Below are positions 10,501 to 19,300 of a stretch of 49,684 bases of DNA, piece by piece. Below the pieces are notes generated by a model. That model was not told the DNA's origin, ran no database searches, and saw nothing but the letters and a program-made list of their open reading frames with translations. The DNA comes from a bacterium. GTDB taxonomy: Bacteria > Patescibacteriota > Saccharimonadia > Saccharimonadales > SZUA-47. Each line of letters starts with the position of its first letter. Within the stretch, counting starts at the first letter, position 1. A program made the position numbers and the translations under genes. Where the stretch lies: positions 1 through 49,684 of the forward strand of contig JAUHXF010000007.1 in assembly GCA_030427125.1 (NCBI GenBank), written 5' to 3'.

Positions 10501-11516
10501 GGTGCTGCCTGCGTCGATATAGCTGTAATTCGCCCATCAGCATCAACCGTGACAACAGGGAAATTATTTGTATCTCCAAATGTTCCAGAGGTGACACCAG
10601 TATCAACCAGCTCACTAGTGTCTACTGTGTTGCTATTCAATGATAGTGCACCTGAGGCGCTTAGCGATGCATCACCGCTTAATGACCTAAATTGTGGTTG
10701 ACCACTCGCATTAGCAACAACTAATTGGCCAGACGTGGCGCTATTAGTCGTTCCGATCGCCCCGCTTCCATTCCCTATTAATAATGTATTGTTCGCAAAA
10801 CTAGAGACACCGGTTCCACCTTCACTCACTTCTAGTGAGTTAGACAAATTTAAGCCTGTAAATGTAGGTGTTGCCGTAACTGCAAGATCTTGAGGCAGCT
10901 CAATCTGTTCGGGAAAATCAGGTATATTTGGAAAGTCAGGAATTGTCGGTATGTCATCCAAGGTCGCAAAGCCACAATCCTCACCCACATAACATAACTG
11001 TCGACCAACTTCCTTCTCTAGAAGAGAAGAGTACCCCTCTCCGGTGAAGATACGCACTTCTTGCGTTAGCTGATCATAGTATATCTGTCCAAGCACCGAC
11101 TCTGTAGGCTGCAACGCCGGAGAAAGCACAAGAGCGCCATTCGCGATCACTTTATTATTAAAGACAACTTCTGTCGCCTGGTTCTCAGAAATAACATCGA
11201 ATGGAATCTCAGGTAACTTAGTAGTATCAACTTGGTTCGTAGGCTGTTGACGTGATACTGAATTTTCTTCTAAGTCTTCCCCGTTAGAAAAAAGTACAGC
11301 TATCCCAACCAAAAGCAACAGCAATATAACAATGACCGGTACTAAAACAGTCATTAATGCATTGCGCTTCAGTTTTGACTCTCCTTTAGTCAACGGGTTT
11401 GTGGCTGCAAAAGAGCTATCCATACCTGAGTTAGTCGCATCAGTAGCGTCGATAGCAGTACCGTTGCCTGCTAGTGGTGCTTCTTTCAGCTCTGGCAGTT
11501 CTTCACCTGGTTCCAT
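1572..11516 (-). CDS. Giant tail-fibre-like surface protein with C-terminal S74 chaperone domain (3,314 aa)
   Basis: Residues 1-52 are cytoplasmic and 53-77 form one transmembrane anchor (LMTVLVPVIVILLLLLVGIAV); the rest should be outside. About 2,800 residues are tandem phage-tail-fibre-like units (GGTGATTAAAARTNLGLG, ISAGGSVADGALSANVSLLG, SGTLALNSLSYTG, TGGFTWV). Near residue 3,065 a peptidase S74 domain begins (SLAKYKDN, LRPREYDW, GFIAEEVEAVSP, KYTEMSALSINGIKQL). It keeps the Ser-X4-Lys spacing of the self-cleaving dyad known from phage tail spikes. About 190 residues follow (coiled-coil-like, then a beta-rich end YSFDYIVIQ). Family knowledge predicts a trimeric fibre whose chaperone trims itself off. 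The start lies 2 nt after the stop of the upstream gene, so translation is probably coupled. Receptor and role are unknown; attachment to a host cell is inference. Confidence 0.88.
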   Translation of the reverse strand: MEPGEELPELKEAPLAGNGTAIDATDATNSGMDSSFAATNPLTKGESKLKRNALMTVLVPVIVILLLLLVGIAVLFSNGEDLEENSVSRQQPTNQVDTTKLPEIPFDVISENQATEVVFNNKVIANGALVLSPALQPTESVLGQIYYDQLTQEVRIFTGEGYSSLLEKEVGRQLCYVGEDCGFATLDDIPTIPDFPNIPDFPEQIELPQDLAVTATPTFTGLNLSNSLEVSEGGTGVSSFANNTLLIGNGSGAIGTTNSATSGQLVVANASGQPQFRSLSGDASLSASGALSLNSNTVDTSELVDTGVTSGTFGDTNNFPVVTVDADGRITAISTQAAPGAAGSVASVNGLTGALLVQGTSNQINVASVGSTITLSTPQDLAATSSPVFNGLTIASITRGLDTITDFTGAGLQVVAGQLETTLGDSIQDAEVDDNLTISAGGSIADGALSTNVSLLGSSIDLTSEIVGTLSVSNGGTGATTAAAARTNLGLGTLAVLNSVTTTQIDNDTILAVDFDNTVAPGATEDGYVLTYDDATGGFTWVSQGSVVSGGGGDTTPDTIADDGTITLGVETTGTYDSTPDTIADDGVISDAEAADDLTISAGGSVADGALSSNVSLLGATIEDLEVSDAITISAAGSVADGALSANVSLLGSSIDLTSEITGTLAVSNGGTGLTSYTTGDLVFASAANTLSSLGIGSESQCLLVSSGVPTWGSCVVGGGGFTNLSLTADSGTTQTIDDTDTIDIAGGTNINTVVGATDTVTVNLDSAPTITGLLSLTGAGTALNVTNNATIGGDLTVTGNLIVGTTTFSEADLDALDDGLITLGTETTGTYDATPDTIADDGVISDAEAADDLTISAGGSVADGALSANVSLLGNSIQDLEVDDNLTISAAGSVADGALSANVSLLGSSIDLTSEITGTLAVSNGGTGVTSIAVNGVVYGDGTNAIQTAIGTAGQVLLADALGVPTFTTLTGEVTINSSGVTDLVNDSLGVNTGNGLTGGGAITLGGSRTLDLGDFTADWVQSASFDIVLDNAGSELRIREASGVFYGELDVADITADRLYTFPNADGEVSVLGQTIENAELTNSSITVTAGTGLTGGGTPSLGGSVTLNSSLGTTIEGSEITNGTIEGVDLEVTAAGTDDYILTFDSATGGFEWVNPSAVGVTLSEAEVEAFIFDGDNVGTLSSGTLALDSLSYTGTLDDVNVNDTLTIGSSSTVDDGALSANVSLLGASIALGTETTGNYVESITTGNGLQGGTAGVGSTPTLALGDLTANWSQTAAFDIVLDNVDSQLAILNDTGTYYGEFNVSGLASDQTYTFGSGGSVLTTGNVDTYATTGVTAGFGLSGGGTNGILTLDVGAGNGLTANANDIDVIYGVVANSAVEGNTTITINGGTGLSGGGLLTLGAGGTLTLNSDLGSTIETGEITNDTILAADLDNTVAPGASEDAYVATYDDALGGFTWVSQASIAGAGGVTSLNSLTGGLNIVGNSQIGVSPTGSDINLSISSGSIGATQLASTAVTASSYGSASSVATFTVDADGRLTTAGNAPIAIDASAVTSGTLPVNRGGTGAATLTSGGVLLGNGTGAIQNSGVLTNGQLLIGDGTGAPTVATLTQGSGVTVTNGAGSITIASTLGTSIEGSEITNGTLEAIDLESTNVAGAGTDNYLVSYDNATGGFTYIDGGTVGTTLSEAEVEAFIFDGDNSGTLSSGTLALNSLSYTGNLTVAEGGTGLTAAGAAGGVYYSTGTAFANSGAGTAGQCLLSNGAGAPTWGNCGGSGAGAVTLQVAYGQGNIITTTNNRNIGFTLANTTTDSDFIVNIAASSTSEIAFQNNGSTLFRVDSGGIDLLDVDTADFTGATVTFDAGEILETELAQNTLDDSEIQDNSLTAASLATDSVDSDEIAAGAVGTSEIATNGVDSAEIAANAVGASELASTTVGSGSYGSASTVATFTVDADGRLTAAGNTAINATLGTNTSGNYVQSISAASLGGLTVTGGSGEGSTPTISLDQSQTLASNPALSANQVIFGTTGLLFEGSSANTNETLLTAANATADRTITLPDASGTVAVSATGNIALNASGQISFTGTLPVSSGGTGATTLAAGVLFGNGTGAITSTGTLSNGQLLIGDGSGAPTAATLTQGTGITVTNGAGTITIASTLGTNVDSGEIVNGTIQEIDLEATNAPTDNYILSYDLATGGFTWVDPATLGTTLDEATVESYIFDADNTGTLSSGTLALNSLSYTGDLNDGQIANNLTISSSGNVDGAALGAGTVANGALANSSLTLTAGNGLSGGGVTALGSSATFNLGALTSSWSQTGAFDIELNNQDSELRVRESGGGTDFATIDAGVLTGDQTFTFTNGGTVLTTGNIATYATTGVTAGSGLIGGGTVGIYDVSVGAGTGISVNANDIEVDYGSIAGTAVQGNTTLTVTAGTGLTGGGSITLGAGGSVTLNNEFGTTIDSGEIANGTIQEVDLEATNAPTDDFLLTYDNATGGFTWVVPSAVGADEATVEAYIFDGDNSGTLSSGTLALNSLSYTGNLSTTNGGTGLTAAGAAGGIYYSTGAAFANSGAGTSGQCLLSNGTGAPTWGNCGGSGAGAVTLQTAYDNGNQLDTTNNRDILFNLTNTTTDSDFIVNIQGADTQVFDVQNSGTSVLTVDGSGDVGIGDNTPSYKLDVEGTGRFTNDLLVDGNVELGNLDTDTITFNGEVDSNVLPSADDTYDLGSSAARWQDLYLGPASLHIFCNAAECGSDRDYSLGVIEAAGADQGNLRLGISGASNLVISTGGNVGIANTTPAFPLDVTGIISSSTGFRVGSSNGVTVSCGGNAYIESIIIAGGIITGGTCQADIDTNSGGDITAVTAGNGLTGGGASGGVTLTVGAGTCISVGTTTVGITGNCIGDAQIADNSLTAGSLAAGSVGTSEVSNNSLTASDLAANSVGTSEIATNGVAAAEIAANAVGNSEISNGANFDFNDVDANGGDVYVRASGSGTNFTRVHHNGTNGYIDTGNGSSNSNLYLRPQNATITSAGFFGTYISASSVLGTPSAYGTSANVCRSGIDGLGNYQIGACTSLAKYKDNKQDLTLGLEEIRQLRPREYDWNTVGEGHSLGFIAEEVEAVSPLLAEYDKPGGTLKGVKYTEMSALSINGIKQLDVIVQNNESRLDVLESSTNNLTKKNLVVTNQTTTEKLTVTETATVASLTVTGVTEVQDLKVNGKFITAGATATAVLGASAGTGSYYIVEGNDTAGFVEVQTGTTVSDGEQIEVTFDEAYDVEPRIAVTAKDAASASVRYFVETTATGFTINFVDAPEENTDYSFDYIVIQ

Positions 11517-11518
11517 GA

Positions 11519-12382
11519 CTATAGTGCCAATACAGCGTAAGCTACCGCTGTCCCCGTTATGATAATTACGACTGATAGAATGGCAACTCGAACCATGCCC
11601 TTATGTATTGAGGCACTTGCCATTGGATTCCTTCCAATCGATATGAAACTTCCTTTTACAGAAGATGTGATAAACATTGCTGCTACGATAAGGCTAACGC
11701 TGAACAAGATAGAGCCGATAACAGCACGAGTGATTGATACATCCTTACCAACCACGGACGAGAGAACTCCTTGTACCGCATTACTTTCAGATGCACTAGC
11801 GAGTGGACTTTCTTTATCGAAAAGCCGAACTTTGATCACTCCGACACTAACGTCTTTACGACCATTTTCAGTATCAATACCTCCGTACTCTTCAGCTTTA
11901 ACACTATCTAGACCCTCCTGAGCAACTCCTAACAATTTTTGCTTTTCATCATCAATAGCCTTCATGCCGACACCTTCTAACCATGAAGCACCAATGAAGT
12001 CTCCTCTGACGATGTCTCCGTTTGCATCGCTAACCAGAACTTCTACCTCACCTGAAAGTGCGACTGAAACGTTTGATGATTGTTTTTTAAAACTTATTGA
12101 GCTCTGAGAGTCATCTGCAACTACACCGAGCAAGTACTCACTGTTGTTCAAATCGGTAAGCTCAATATCTCCTGGCTCGCCTTTCTTAATACTAACTACA
12201 GACCCCTTAGGATATGAGCTTTCTCCGTTGAAATCCTCTGTTATGGTACTTGCAGATACAGCTATAGAGTTACTAATAAAAAGCGCTAAAACCACAAAGA
12301 GGCCAAAAGCTTTGTATAAGCCTTGGCCCTTATTAGTCAAAGGGTCGGTATGTCGACCCACGCGAGTCTTGGGTCTTTGCAT
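11519..12382 (-). CDS. Exported membrane protein with a decoration-like domain and C-terminal membrane hairpin
   Basis: 287 residues. A signal peptide covers roughly residues 25-44 (FGLFVVLALFISNSIAVSAS). A beta-rich domain follows (YPKGSVVSI, ALSGEVEVLVSDANGDIVRGD, FIGASWLEGVGMKA, KLLGVAQEGL). It resembles the small parameter-release domain often seen next to tail-fibre-like proteins in CPR genomes, a resemblance recalled by eye. Two C-terminal transmembrane helices (GSILFSVSLIVAAMFI and VRVAILSVVIIITGTAVAYAVL) flank a loop with ISIGRNPMASASIHKGM. It sits 2 nt upstream of the 3,314-residue fibre gene, so it may anchor, assemble or export that fibre. The GRNP loop is reminiscent of c-ring subunits, but I do not claim ATPase function. 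Confidence 0.75.
   Translation of the reverse strand: MQRPKTRVGRHTDPLTNKGQGLYKAFGLFVVLALFISNSIAVSASTITEDFNGESSYPKGSVVSIKKGEPGDIELTDLNNSEYLLGVVADDSQSSISFKKQSSNVSVALSGEVEVLVSDANGDIVRGDFIGASWLEGVGMKAIDDEKQKLLGVAQEGLDSVKAEEYGGIDTENGRKDVSVGVIKVRLFDKESPLASASESNAVQGVLSSVVGKDVSITRAVIGSILFSVSLIVAAMFITSSVKGSFISIGRNPMASASIHKGMVRVAILSVVIIITGTAVAYAVLAL
12301..12375 (-). other. Structured 5' coding region of the 12382 gene
   Basis: The first 30 codons can form GGGTCG (12342-12347) with CGACCC (12354-12359) around a 6-nt loop. They can also form a stem between 12301-12312 and 12318-12328, with a G.U pair and one bulge. GACCC at 12371-12375 (transcript sense) could instead pair with the GGGUC of the first hairpin, so alternative folds are possible. 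Regulation by these folds is inference. Confidence 0.35.
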
Positions 12383-12437
12383 TTTTGATTTTTTGTTTTT
12401 GTTTTGGTCAGTCTTTTTATTTTTTTGACCTACCTAA

Positions 12438-12466
12438 ATTGTACACATCTGTTGTTCGTTACTTAA
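12438..12466 (-). promoter_or_regulatory. Candidate promoter for the 11519-12382 gene
   Basis: Minus-strand -35 TTAAGT (12461-12466), 17-bp spacer, -10 TACAAT (12438-12443). The -35 is weak. The leader between it and the ATG is A-rich with a small GGTCA/TGACC hairpin. It could supply the lower part of the surface operon separately. Confidence 0.3.
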
Positions 12467-12524
12467 GTGAAATTGTTATAAGTTTTCCACAGTTTATCAA
12501 TTATACAAAGAGCATTCGTACAAC

Positions 12525-12553
12525 TATATCGTTGAATTTTACTCAACGATATA
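12525..12553 (-). terminator. Strong hairpin after the 12560-13309 gene
   Basis: TATATCGTTGA (12525-12535) pairs perfectly with TCAACGATATA (12543-12553) around a 7-nt loop, 6 nt after the stop codon. No T-tract follows on the minus strand, so it may protect a 3' end or act as a weak terminator between operon segments. Confidence 0.4.
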
Positions 12554-12559
12554 TGCCGT

Positions 12560-13309
12560 TCATATCTGTAATTCTTCGACTAAAGTAATGATTTGATCAT
12601 CGTCTACAAGATTATTAGACCGAATAAAGAATAGGAATACGCCCTCTTGATACACAGCAGTAACAACACGCTGCTTCTGATTAGAGCCAATAAATAGCGG
12701 CCCTTTTTCAGTCTGAACCTCTCTGTTGATATCAAAAGACTGGGCTACAGATAGTAAAAAGTTCTCACGACTTGCATCTGCGGCACTTATCTCTTGTTGA
12801 GATATAATCACATCTGTTCCGGAGTCCAAGGTTACGCCAAAACTTGCCACCTTTCTTTCGGCGTCATACGCTACTTTTGTAGATTCGTATTCACCACCTA
12901 TAGTTGCGGTGGCAAATTCAGGCTCTACAGCCTCGATCTCAGTAGCCGTCCCTTGCACTGATGGTGTACCATCTTGCTTATCCCTTGCGAACATTCCACC
13001 TATTAAAAGCAGAAACAATAAAATTGCTGCTATAGAGCCTACACTCAACACAGTTTTTCTACGAAGCCTTAGAATAGAAGTGTTCTTTGATCGCAGAGAA
13101 TCAACTGTTTTTTTGGTTTGACCAACTACTTTCCTATATAGCTTCTTCAGTTCAACTACAAAATCATTTTCTTCTTGATCAGAGTCTGTACTCTTTTTAC
13201 CGTACTTCTTTAACTTTTCATCGCTCGAAAAGAATTCAGCAAGCTTTGAGTCCACCGACTGGTCCGGTGTTTTTGCTTTTCGTAATCTGTTACGTAAATC
13301 GTTATTCAT
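12560..13309 (-). CDS. Single-span membrane protein of the surface operon, unknown family
   Basis: 249 residues, not recognised. A charged cytoplasmic N-terminus of about 85 residues (ELKKLYRKVVGQTKKTVDSLRSK) is followed by one transmembrane helix near residues 88-107 (VLSVGSIAAILLFLLLIGGM). Then comes an external domain of about 140 residues with alternating strands (VASFGVTLDSGTDVIISQQEI, LFIGSNQKQRVVTAVYQEGVFLFFI). The topology resembles that of pilus or secretion assembly factors, but no catalytic motif is visible. It starts 22 nt after the stop of the 2,602-residue gene, behind a clear AAGGG ribosome-binding site, and so belongs to the same operon. A role in displaying the giant proteins is inferred from context only. 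It ends with TGA, which shows TGA is a stop here. Confidence 0.75.
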   Translation of the reverse strand: MNNDLRNRLRKAKTPDQSVDSKLAEFFSSDEKLKKYGKKSTDSDQEENDFVVELKKLYRKVVGQTKKTVDSLRSKNTSILRLRRKTVLSVGSIAAILLFLLLIGGMFARDKQDGTPSVQGTATEIEAVEPEFATATIGGEYESTKVAYDAERKVASFGVTLDSGTDVIISQQEISAADASRENFLLSVAQSFDINREVQTEKGPLFIGSNQKQRVVTAVYQEGVFLFFIRSNNLVDDDQIITLVEELQI

Positions 13310-13322
13310 CCGCGCCCTTTAT
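13310..13322 (-). promoter_or_regulatory. Ribosome-binding site with AAGGGCGCG leader
   Basis: The start codon of the 13309 gene is preceded by AAAGGGCGCGG. The giant gene at 21140 is preceded by AAGGGCGCGC. The shared AAGGGCGCG with the same 5-nt spacing to ATG supports both chosen starts. Confidence 0.55.
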
Positions 13323-13331
13323 GACATTGTA

Positions 13332-16300
13332 CTACGGGAGCGGGCAGTTTGGTTGACTGCCAGCTGGATTAGCTCCACTTACACGACACGGCGTGTCTAG
13401 AGGCTGTTCTACGCCCTGAATGAACGTCTTGCCGTGCCTTAAACGCTTATTTGGGTCTGCAGTAAAGAATAACGTAAAGTCATCAATTGTAGGCCCTCTT
13501 GTGACATCATCTGGATAGCCAAAAGTCTGTGATGCATCAATAGACATAGTTACGTAGAAGTAGCGTGCAAAATTGGTAGGCACACCCGACTCATCAATAG
13601 GGGTATATTCTTCAACCCGGCCCAATGTAACATCTCCAAAGTCCGTATCTTGACCCCATGATCTTTCTGGCCCTCCCACCCAATCCGAGCTGGAACTTTC
13701 AAAATCATCTATGTTGAATGCATAGTTATTGTTAGTTGGTGCGTTAATACCCACTCGTATCTCGTTAAATTCGTCCGCTGTTGCAGAGTCTAGATCTATA
13801 GTCACTTCGTTATCCGGTGTAGTGCCCTGGAAATTACTATCACGATAAATACGAACTGTCATCTGATCATTAACAAGACCAACTTCTACTCTGTGCCATG
13901 TATCAATGGTTAGCGCGGGAAACGTCTGGTCTGTAGTAAACTTATCACGCACTTCTATGTCTCCATTAGCTGCCATATACAAAGCTCCTATTGTCTCATA
14001 TGATGGACTCGTACTTGCCGCTTGATAAAACCGCACTGAAGAAAATAGAGTCGCATAGCTTTGAGGCCTTATATAGAACTTGTCATACCGAACAACTGAG
14101 TCATCCGTCGTATCATAACAACCAGCATAGGAAGCTCCGCCATTAGCAACAAACTCTGCGGATGTAGATGCACTAACACTATGAGTCGTATCAAATTGTG
14201 CTGTTGCCGAAGAAGACCCGTTAACTGCATAGCAAGTATCGAAATCTGTGGTATCTGCAGGGGTCAATGAAGCACCATCGGTACCGGTGAATGTTTCATT
14301 TAAAAATACATTAGAGGCGTCCGCACTAGAACGATATCCGAACTGCCACCGAGCACCGATATTATTGTCGAGTCCATTAAGCAGCCAAGAATTAGGAAAT
14401 ACATTAGTATCTGCATCAACGTAATAAGAGTACCGAGCAACCTGTGGCTGAGAACGAAGCGTACCGTAATAGTGTTGGTTAGACGTTAGCTCTGTACCAC
14501 AACCACCCCCAGTGATATATACCTTACCTTCGTTGTAGGCAACACCTGCAGAGTAACGATCACCCGTATATTCTACGTTTGTCTGATACCACTCGCCAAT
14601 TCCTGTCGGATTATTGCCAGATGCTATAGTTGTATTCGCGCTGATTGGGGCAACATAACTATTATTTGTACAGGTGCTGACAGCCGACCTACCACCAAAC
14701 AGATACAAAAATCCATTAGAAGCGAATCCGTCGGCATCGCTGACATATTGCGGCAAACTTGTTGTAAACGTCCAGTTACCTACCGAACCATCATCAATCA
14801 GATAGCGAGAGCCGGCTGTGACCGTTTTACTTGCGTCAACGGTGAGTGACGTTGCGCTATTGAATGCTGTAATTGTCGCAGTCGATCCGTCAGCATACTG
14901 CAGCTCTTCGCCAACCATACTAGAGGTAAATGCTGTTCCTGACCCCGTTACTGTGTTCCCAGATTGTCCTATTGTACCTGTCTTATAGCCTATTGAAGCA
15001 AACTGTACATCAGATAGATAATTTGTACCATCGTTCCCACCCAGCAAGTAGATATTGTTTGCATACGTGATTACTGCGCCACCACTTCGTGCAACGTCTG
15101 GTTGGATGGCATTTGTAGCCCACGCAGACGTAATATTACCGCCATTACTTAGTTTTGGTGACACATATACAGTGTTAGTCTCTGATCCGCTGTCGTTCAA
15201 CCCTGCGACCACATATATTCGGTCATTCCAGACAGCTGCACCGTGACGCGTTCTATCAGCAGGAAGACCATTCGAGGCAGTTGACCAAGAATTGATATCT
15301 ACCACGCCAGCATTTCCAGCCATATTACCGAAGTCGACTGACTGCAGCCAACCAGCATTATCTTGACCGCTATAGTCTCTGGAGATACTCACGGTTGTGT
15401 CGTTCGTGTAGTAGTTTGAGTAACCAGCTACACGAGTATACGCAGTACCAGTACCTGTAGACGAATAGTAGAACAACGGAATCCTGTATCCTTCAGAGCT
15501 TGTAATATTGCCGACTGTCGCAACAGATTCTGGCTCGATAGAAGAGTCAACGGACTCCGTAAATGAGGTTGAGCTACTTTCTGTATGGAAACGATAATCA
15601 ACAGCGACATTACTGCTCTCCATTACATACACCGTATCGTCTCTCACATCCGCACTGTCGTTATATCTAGAACCTAACGAAATCTCCGAAACAGTTCCTG
15701 TTGGATCGGCGACACCATCACCAAGTGTCAATACTTTACCAAATGCTCCATCACCAAGCCCGTTCTGCTCTGACGTTCCTGGCGACTTCCAAACCCAAGT
15801 ATTTACACCAGTCACAGATGTTATGCTCTCCTGGTGGTATTCTCCTGTAGCGTCGACACCAGCCCCACCTTCACTCCAATTATCTACATTAACTTCTTGT
15901 ACACTCCAGCTTGACCCCCAATCAACAACATATATCGTTATATCAGCTGCAGCAGCAGTACCCTGAGTATCATTTCGTTCGACACGAATTTGGTTCGTAC
16001 TATTTTTTCGTACTCTCACACCTGCCGTTGCGTTAAAATTATTCTGACCAGTATCTGAAGTGACTAATCCTCCACCCAAATAACCACCAAACGGTACGGT
16101 GTTTGTACCATGAGCTGCCCCAAGCGTGAAATCTTCGCTCAAATCACTGGCTGGAAGCGTCCCATCGATTACTTCTGCCAGCTGAAAACCATCCGTTGAG
16201 CATGAACTAATACACTCTACTACAGTTACCGATCCGTTCCAGTTATCGTCTGAACTACCTCGTTCTAATCGTATTTCGTCTGACGACGTTGTTGCAGTTA

Positions 16301-19300
16301 AATTGCCAAACGGATCACCGTCTACCCTTATTTGAGAACTATCCGGTCCGCTCGTACCCCCAGTATCATCTCCACCAGCTACCATGACAAAATAATCAGA
16401 CTCTAGATCATTATTAAGTGTAAGCGTGTAGTTTGCACCGCTAAACTCGGTTGAGTTAAGTTTATACGTTGTACTGCGAACAACATCATTTGTAGCAACA
16501 CCACCAGTTGGAGTCGCATAGTATACTTCCGATTTTTCGTCACCACCAGTGTCTTCTCCACCTACGTAGTACAACGAACCCCCTACAGCTTCAAGCTGGC
16601 CATAGGCCCTACCTGCAGGAAGTGAAGCAGAAGTATCCGACCAAGATCCTATTGTACCGTTTGGATTTATAGGCGCGTACTGAACATTGCTCGTTACACT
16701 GCCACTGTTCTCTCCACCTGCAACATAAATATACCCATCTAAAATTGCTGCGCTGGAACCAATCCGACTATTCAGTGTTGCAAAATTCCCAGTTGATTCT
16801 GTGTAGTTTGCCTGTGCACCCGAGTCGTTGTTGTAAAGCTGAAACGTCTGAACCGATGGTTCAAATGAAGAGCAGTTGCTTGGGCTTGCGCCGCTGTCGC
16901 AACCCCCTATCACATAGGCAAAAGAGTTAGAAACCACCATACTCAATCCCCATCGCTGATTGATCGTCACATTTGAGGTCACAAAGGATTCGAGGCTACC
17001 ATCACTGACATTAATTTTTGCCCACTCAATAAAAGGAATAATTGTCCCTCCGCCACTGGCATCGTATCCACCAACGGCATAGATGTGCCCATTATAGCCA
17101 AACGCCCACCCCCGGCGACGCCCAATTGATAGTTTGCTTGGAGACTCAATCCAATCAGAACCTGATACGGCAACTACGTCATTATTATCGTCAAATCTGG
17201 CATACAATACGTCATCTTTATCATTCTCAGCTTGACTAAACCCACCAATCAAATAAATATAGTTTGCATATACAGTACCGGAGTGAATCCCCAGCCCGTC
17301 AGAGCCACCGCTGCCTGGTGTTGAATCGATTTGTAGCTGACCTGCTGTAGTGCAATCGTTAGCGTTCGCCTCTTCAATATCACCGTTGGTCTCAATATTA
17401 CATTTATACACTTCTGTTTCGTAATCGCCATTAGCACAGCCTGCACCACTACCACCGTCTCCACAACCTCCGAAGACGTATAGATTTCCTGGGTAGGTTC
17501 CTGCTTCATTCGGATTAGCTCGAGCGTAAGCATAGGTATAGAAAATATCTTCAGTTATACCAGCGTTTCCGAGGTCTTGCGTTGACCAATTGCCTGAAAG
17601 TTCACCTGTAGTTGGGTTTACAGAGTTATGGTAGAGTTCGCCCGTCGTATTTCCCGAAGAGTCTATACCGCCAATTATATAAATTCTATTATTGAACGAG
17701 GTGACCCCAGCTGCAGCGACACCGTTGGCACCATTAATAGTATTAGTACTATTAACACACCAAGCTCCATAGCTCGTGCCGCTACAACTGCTGGGCGCAG
17801 CCAAAGAACCGTCTGAGGCTATAGAAACATGTGCAGTGTTACTGGATATGTTGTCGTTCGTCGGAGAGTTTCCATTGTCGTTACAGTCGTACTCAGCACA
17901 CCCGCCGATTACGTACAAAAATCCGTTTAGTACAACAGACATATTTAGCATATGGCCCAGCTCACCAGCATCATCACCAACAGTCGGTAAGTCGCAGTTT
18001 GTCGGTGAACCGCCCGTACAATCACCGGAGCCACTAGGTTCAGTAATGTTGACGGTCGAGACCTCTCCAGGAGGGTTAATGACTCCAAATGCTGTTTCAG
18101 GAGAAGTCACACTACAATCACCTGAAGCATTGAGTGTTATACAACCACCCAATCTGTACACATTGCCTTCCCATGAATGTAAGCCGTACCCTAATCTCTG
18201 GTTTGTGGTTGCGCTGTCTGTACTCCAAGTCCCTAGACTGCCATCTGCGAAAATACTAGCAATTTGTATTTCATCCCCAATAGCCTGACAATTGCCACTA
18301 CTCACAGACGTACAGCCACCCATAATGTATAAGTACGCTCCATAAATAGTCGTAAAGCTTCCACCTTCGGATCGCCGTGCCCCACTAAAACTAGAAGTCG
18401 TTTCCCACGAGCTACTAAACGTTCCGTCTGCGGCTAATTTCACGTACTCTACGGTGTTAAGTAGCGCTCCCGTTGCATTTGAATCACCACCGACAACATA
18501 CAAATAACCGTTGTAGACTTCAGCGCTATGCATGAAACGAGAGGTGCTTAAGGCTGCGGTCCCAGAAGTAGTCCATCCACTCAAAGTGCCTGTGGGGTTG
18601 AAATTCGTATAGGCGACTGTAGTTACACCGCCTGGCGACCCTGCGGTTGCGCCACCCATGAAATATAATCTGTTGTTATAAGCTACAGCTGCTCCGTACT
18701 TTGTCGCTGTTGTTAAAGGAGATCCTACGTCTTCATACCAATAAACCCAGTTACTCTTATCTGGGTCAGACGGGTGCCATAAACTTGGCTCTCCATTTGC
18801 ACCAAGCTTCGCAATGTATACAGTTGCTTCTATGTTACCCAGATCGTCTTCACCTCCGATAGCGTACAAAAAACCATTGTATGCTACGAGGCTAAACCCG
18901 CGACGATCTTCAGGCAGATCATATGCGCTATCTGTACACCAGTCGGTACATGCACCGTCTCCAGGATTTGGGCTGGTTAGCGCTCCACTATTATCGTCTA
19001 TATTTGCCCAATACAGCTCTGCTTTAGTCTCGTTATTAAGAATTGGAGTGATGATGATTTTTCCATCCGATCCATCGGTTCCGCTGCTAGAAGTGGCACC
19101 ACCCGTGCCTCCGTCACCAGCACCGCTCCGATTTGAATCACCACTGTTACCAGGGTCTGTACCTGATCCAGGTGCAGAGCTCGTAGCACTCGCTGATCCT
19201 TCGTAGTAGCTCACCCCAGAGCCACCTCCACCTCCACCAGCTTGCCCAGAGTCTGACCCACTACCACCGCCACCGCCGTAATAACCAGAACCGCCACCAC

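Noticed and set aside
12479-12491. DnaA box/replication origin
   Set aside because: Only single relaxed matches here and at 31083, with no cluster, no AT-rich unwinding element and no dnaA nearby.
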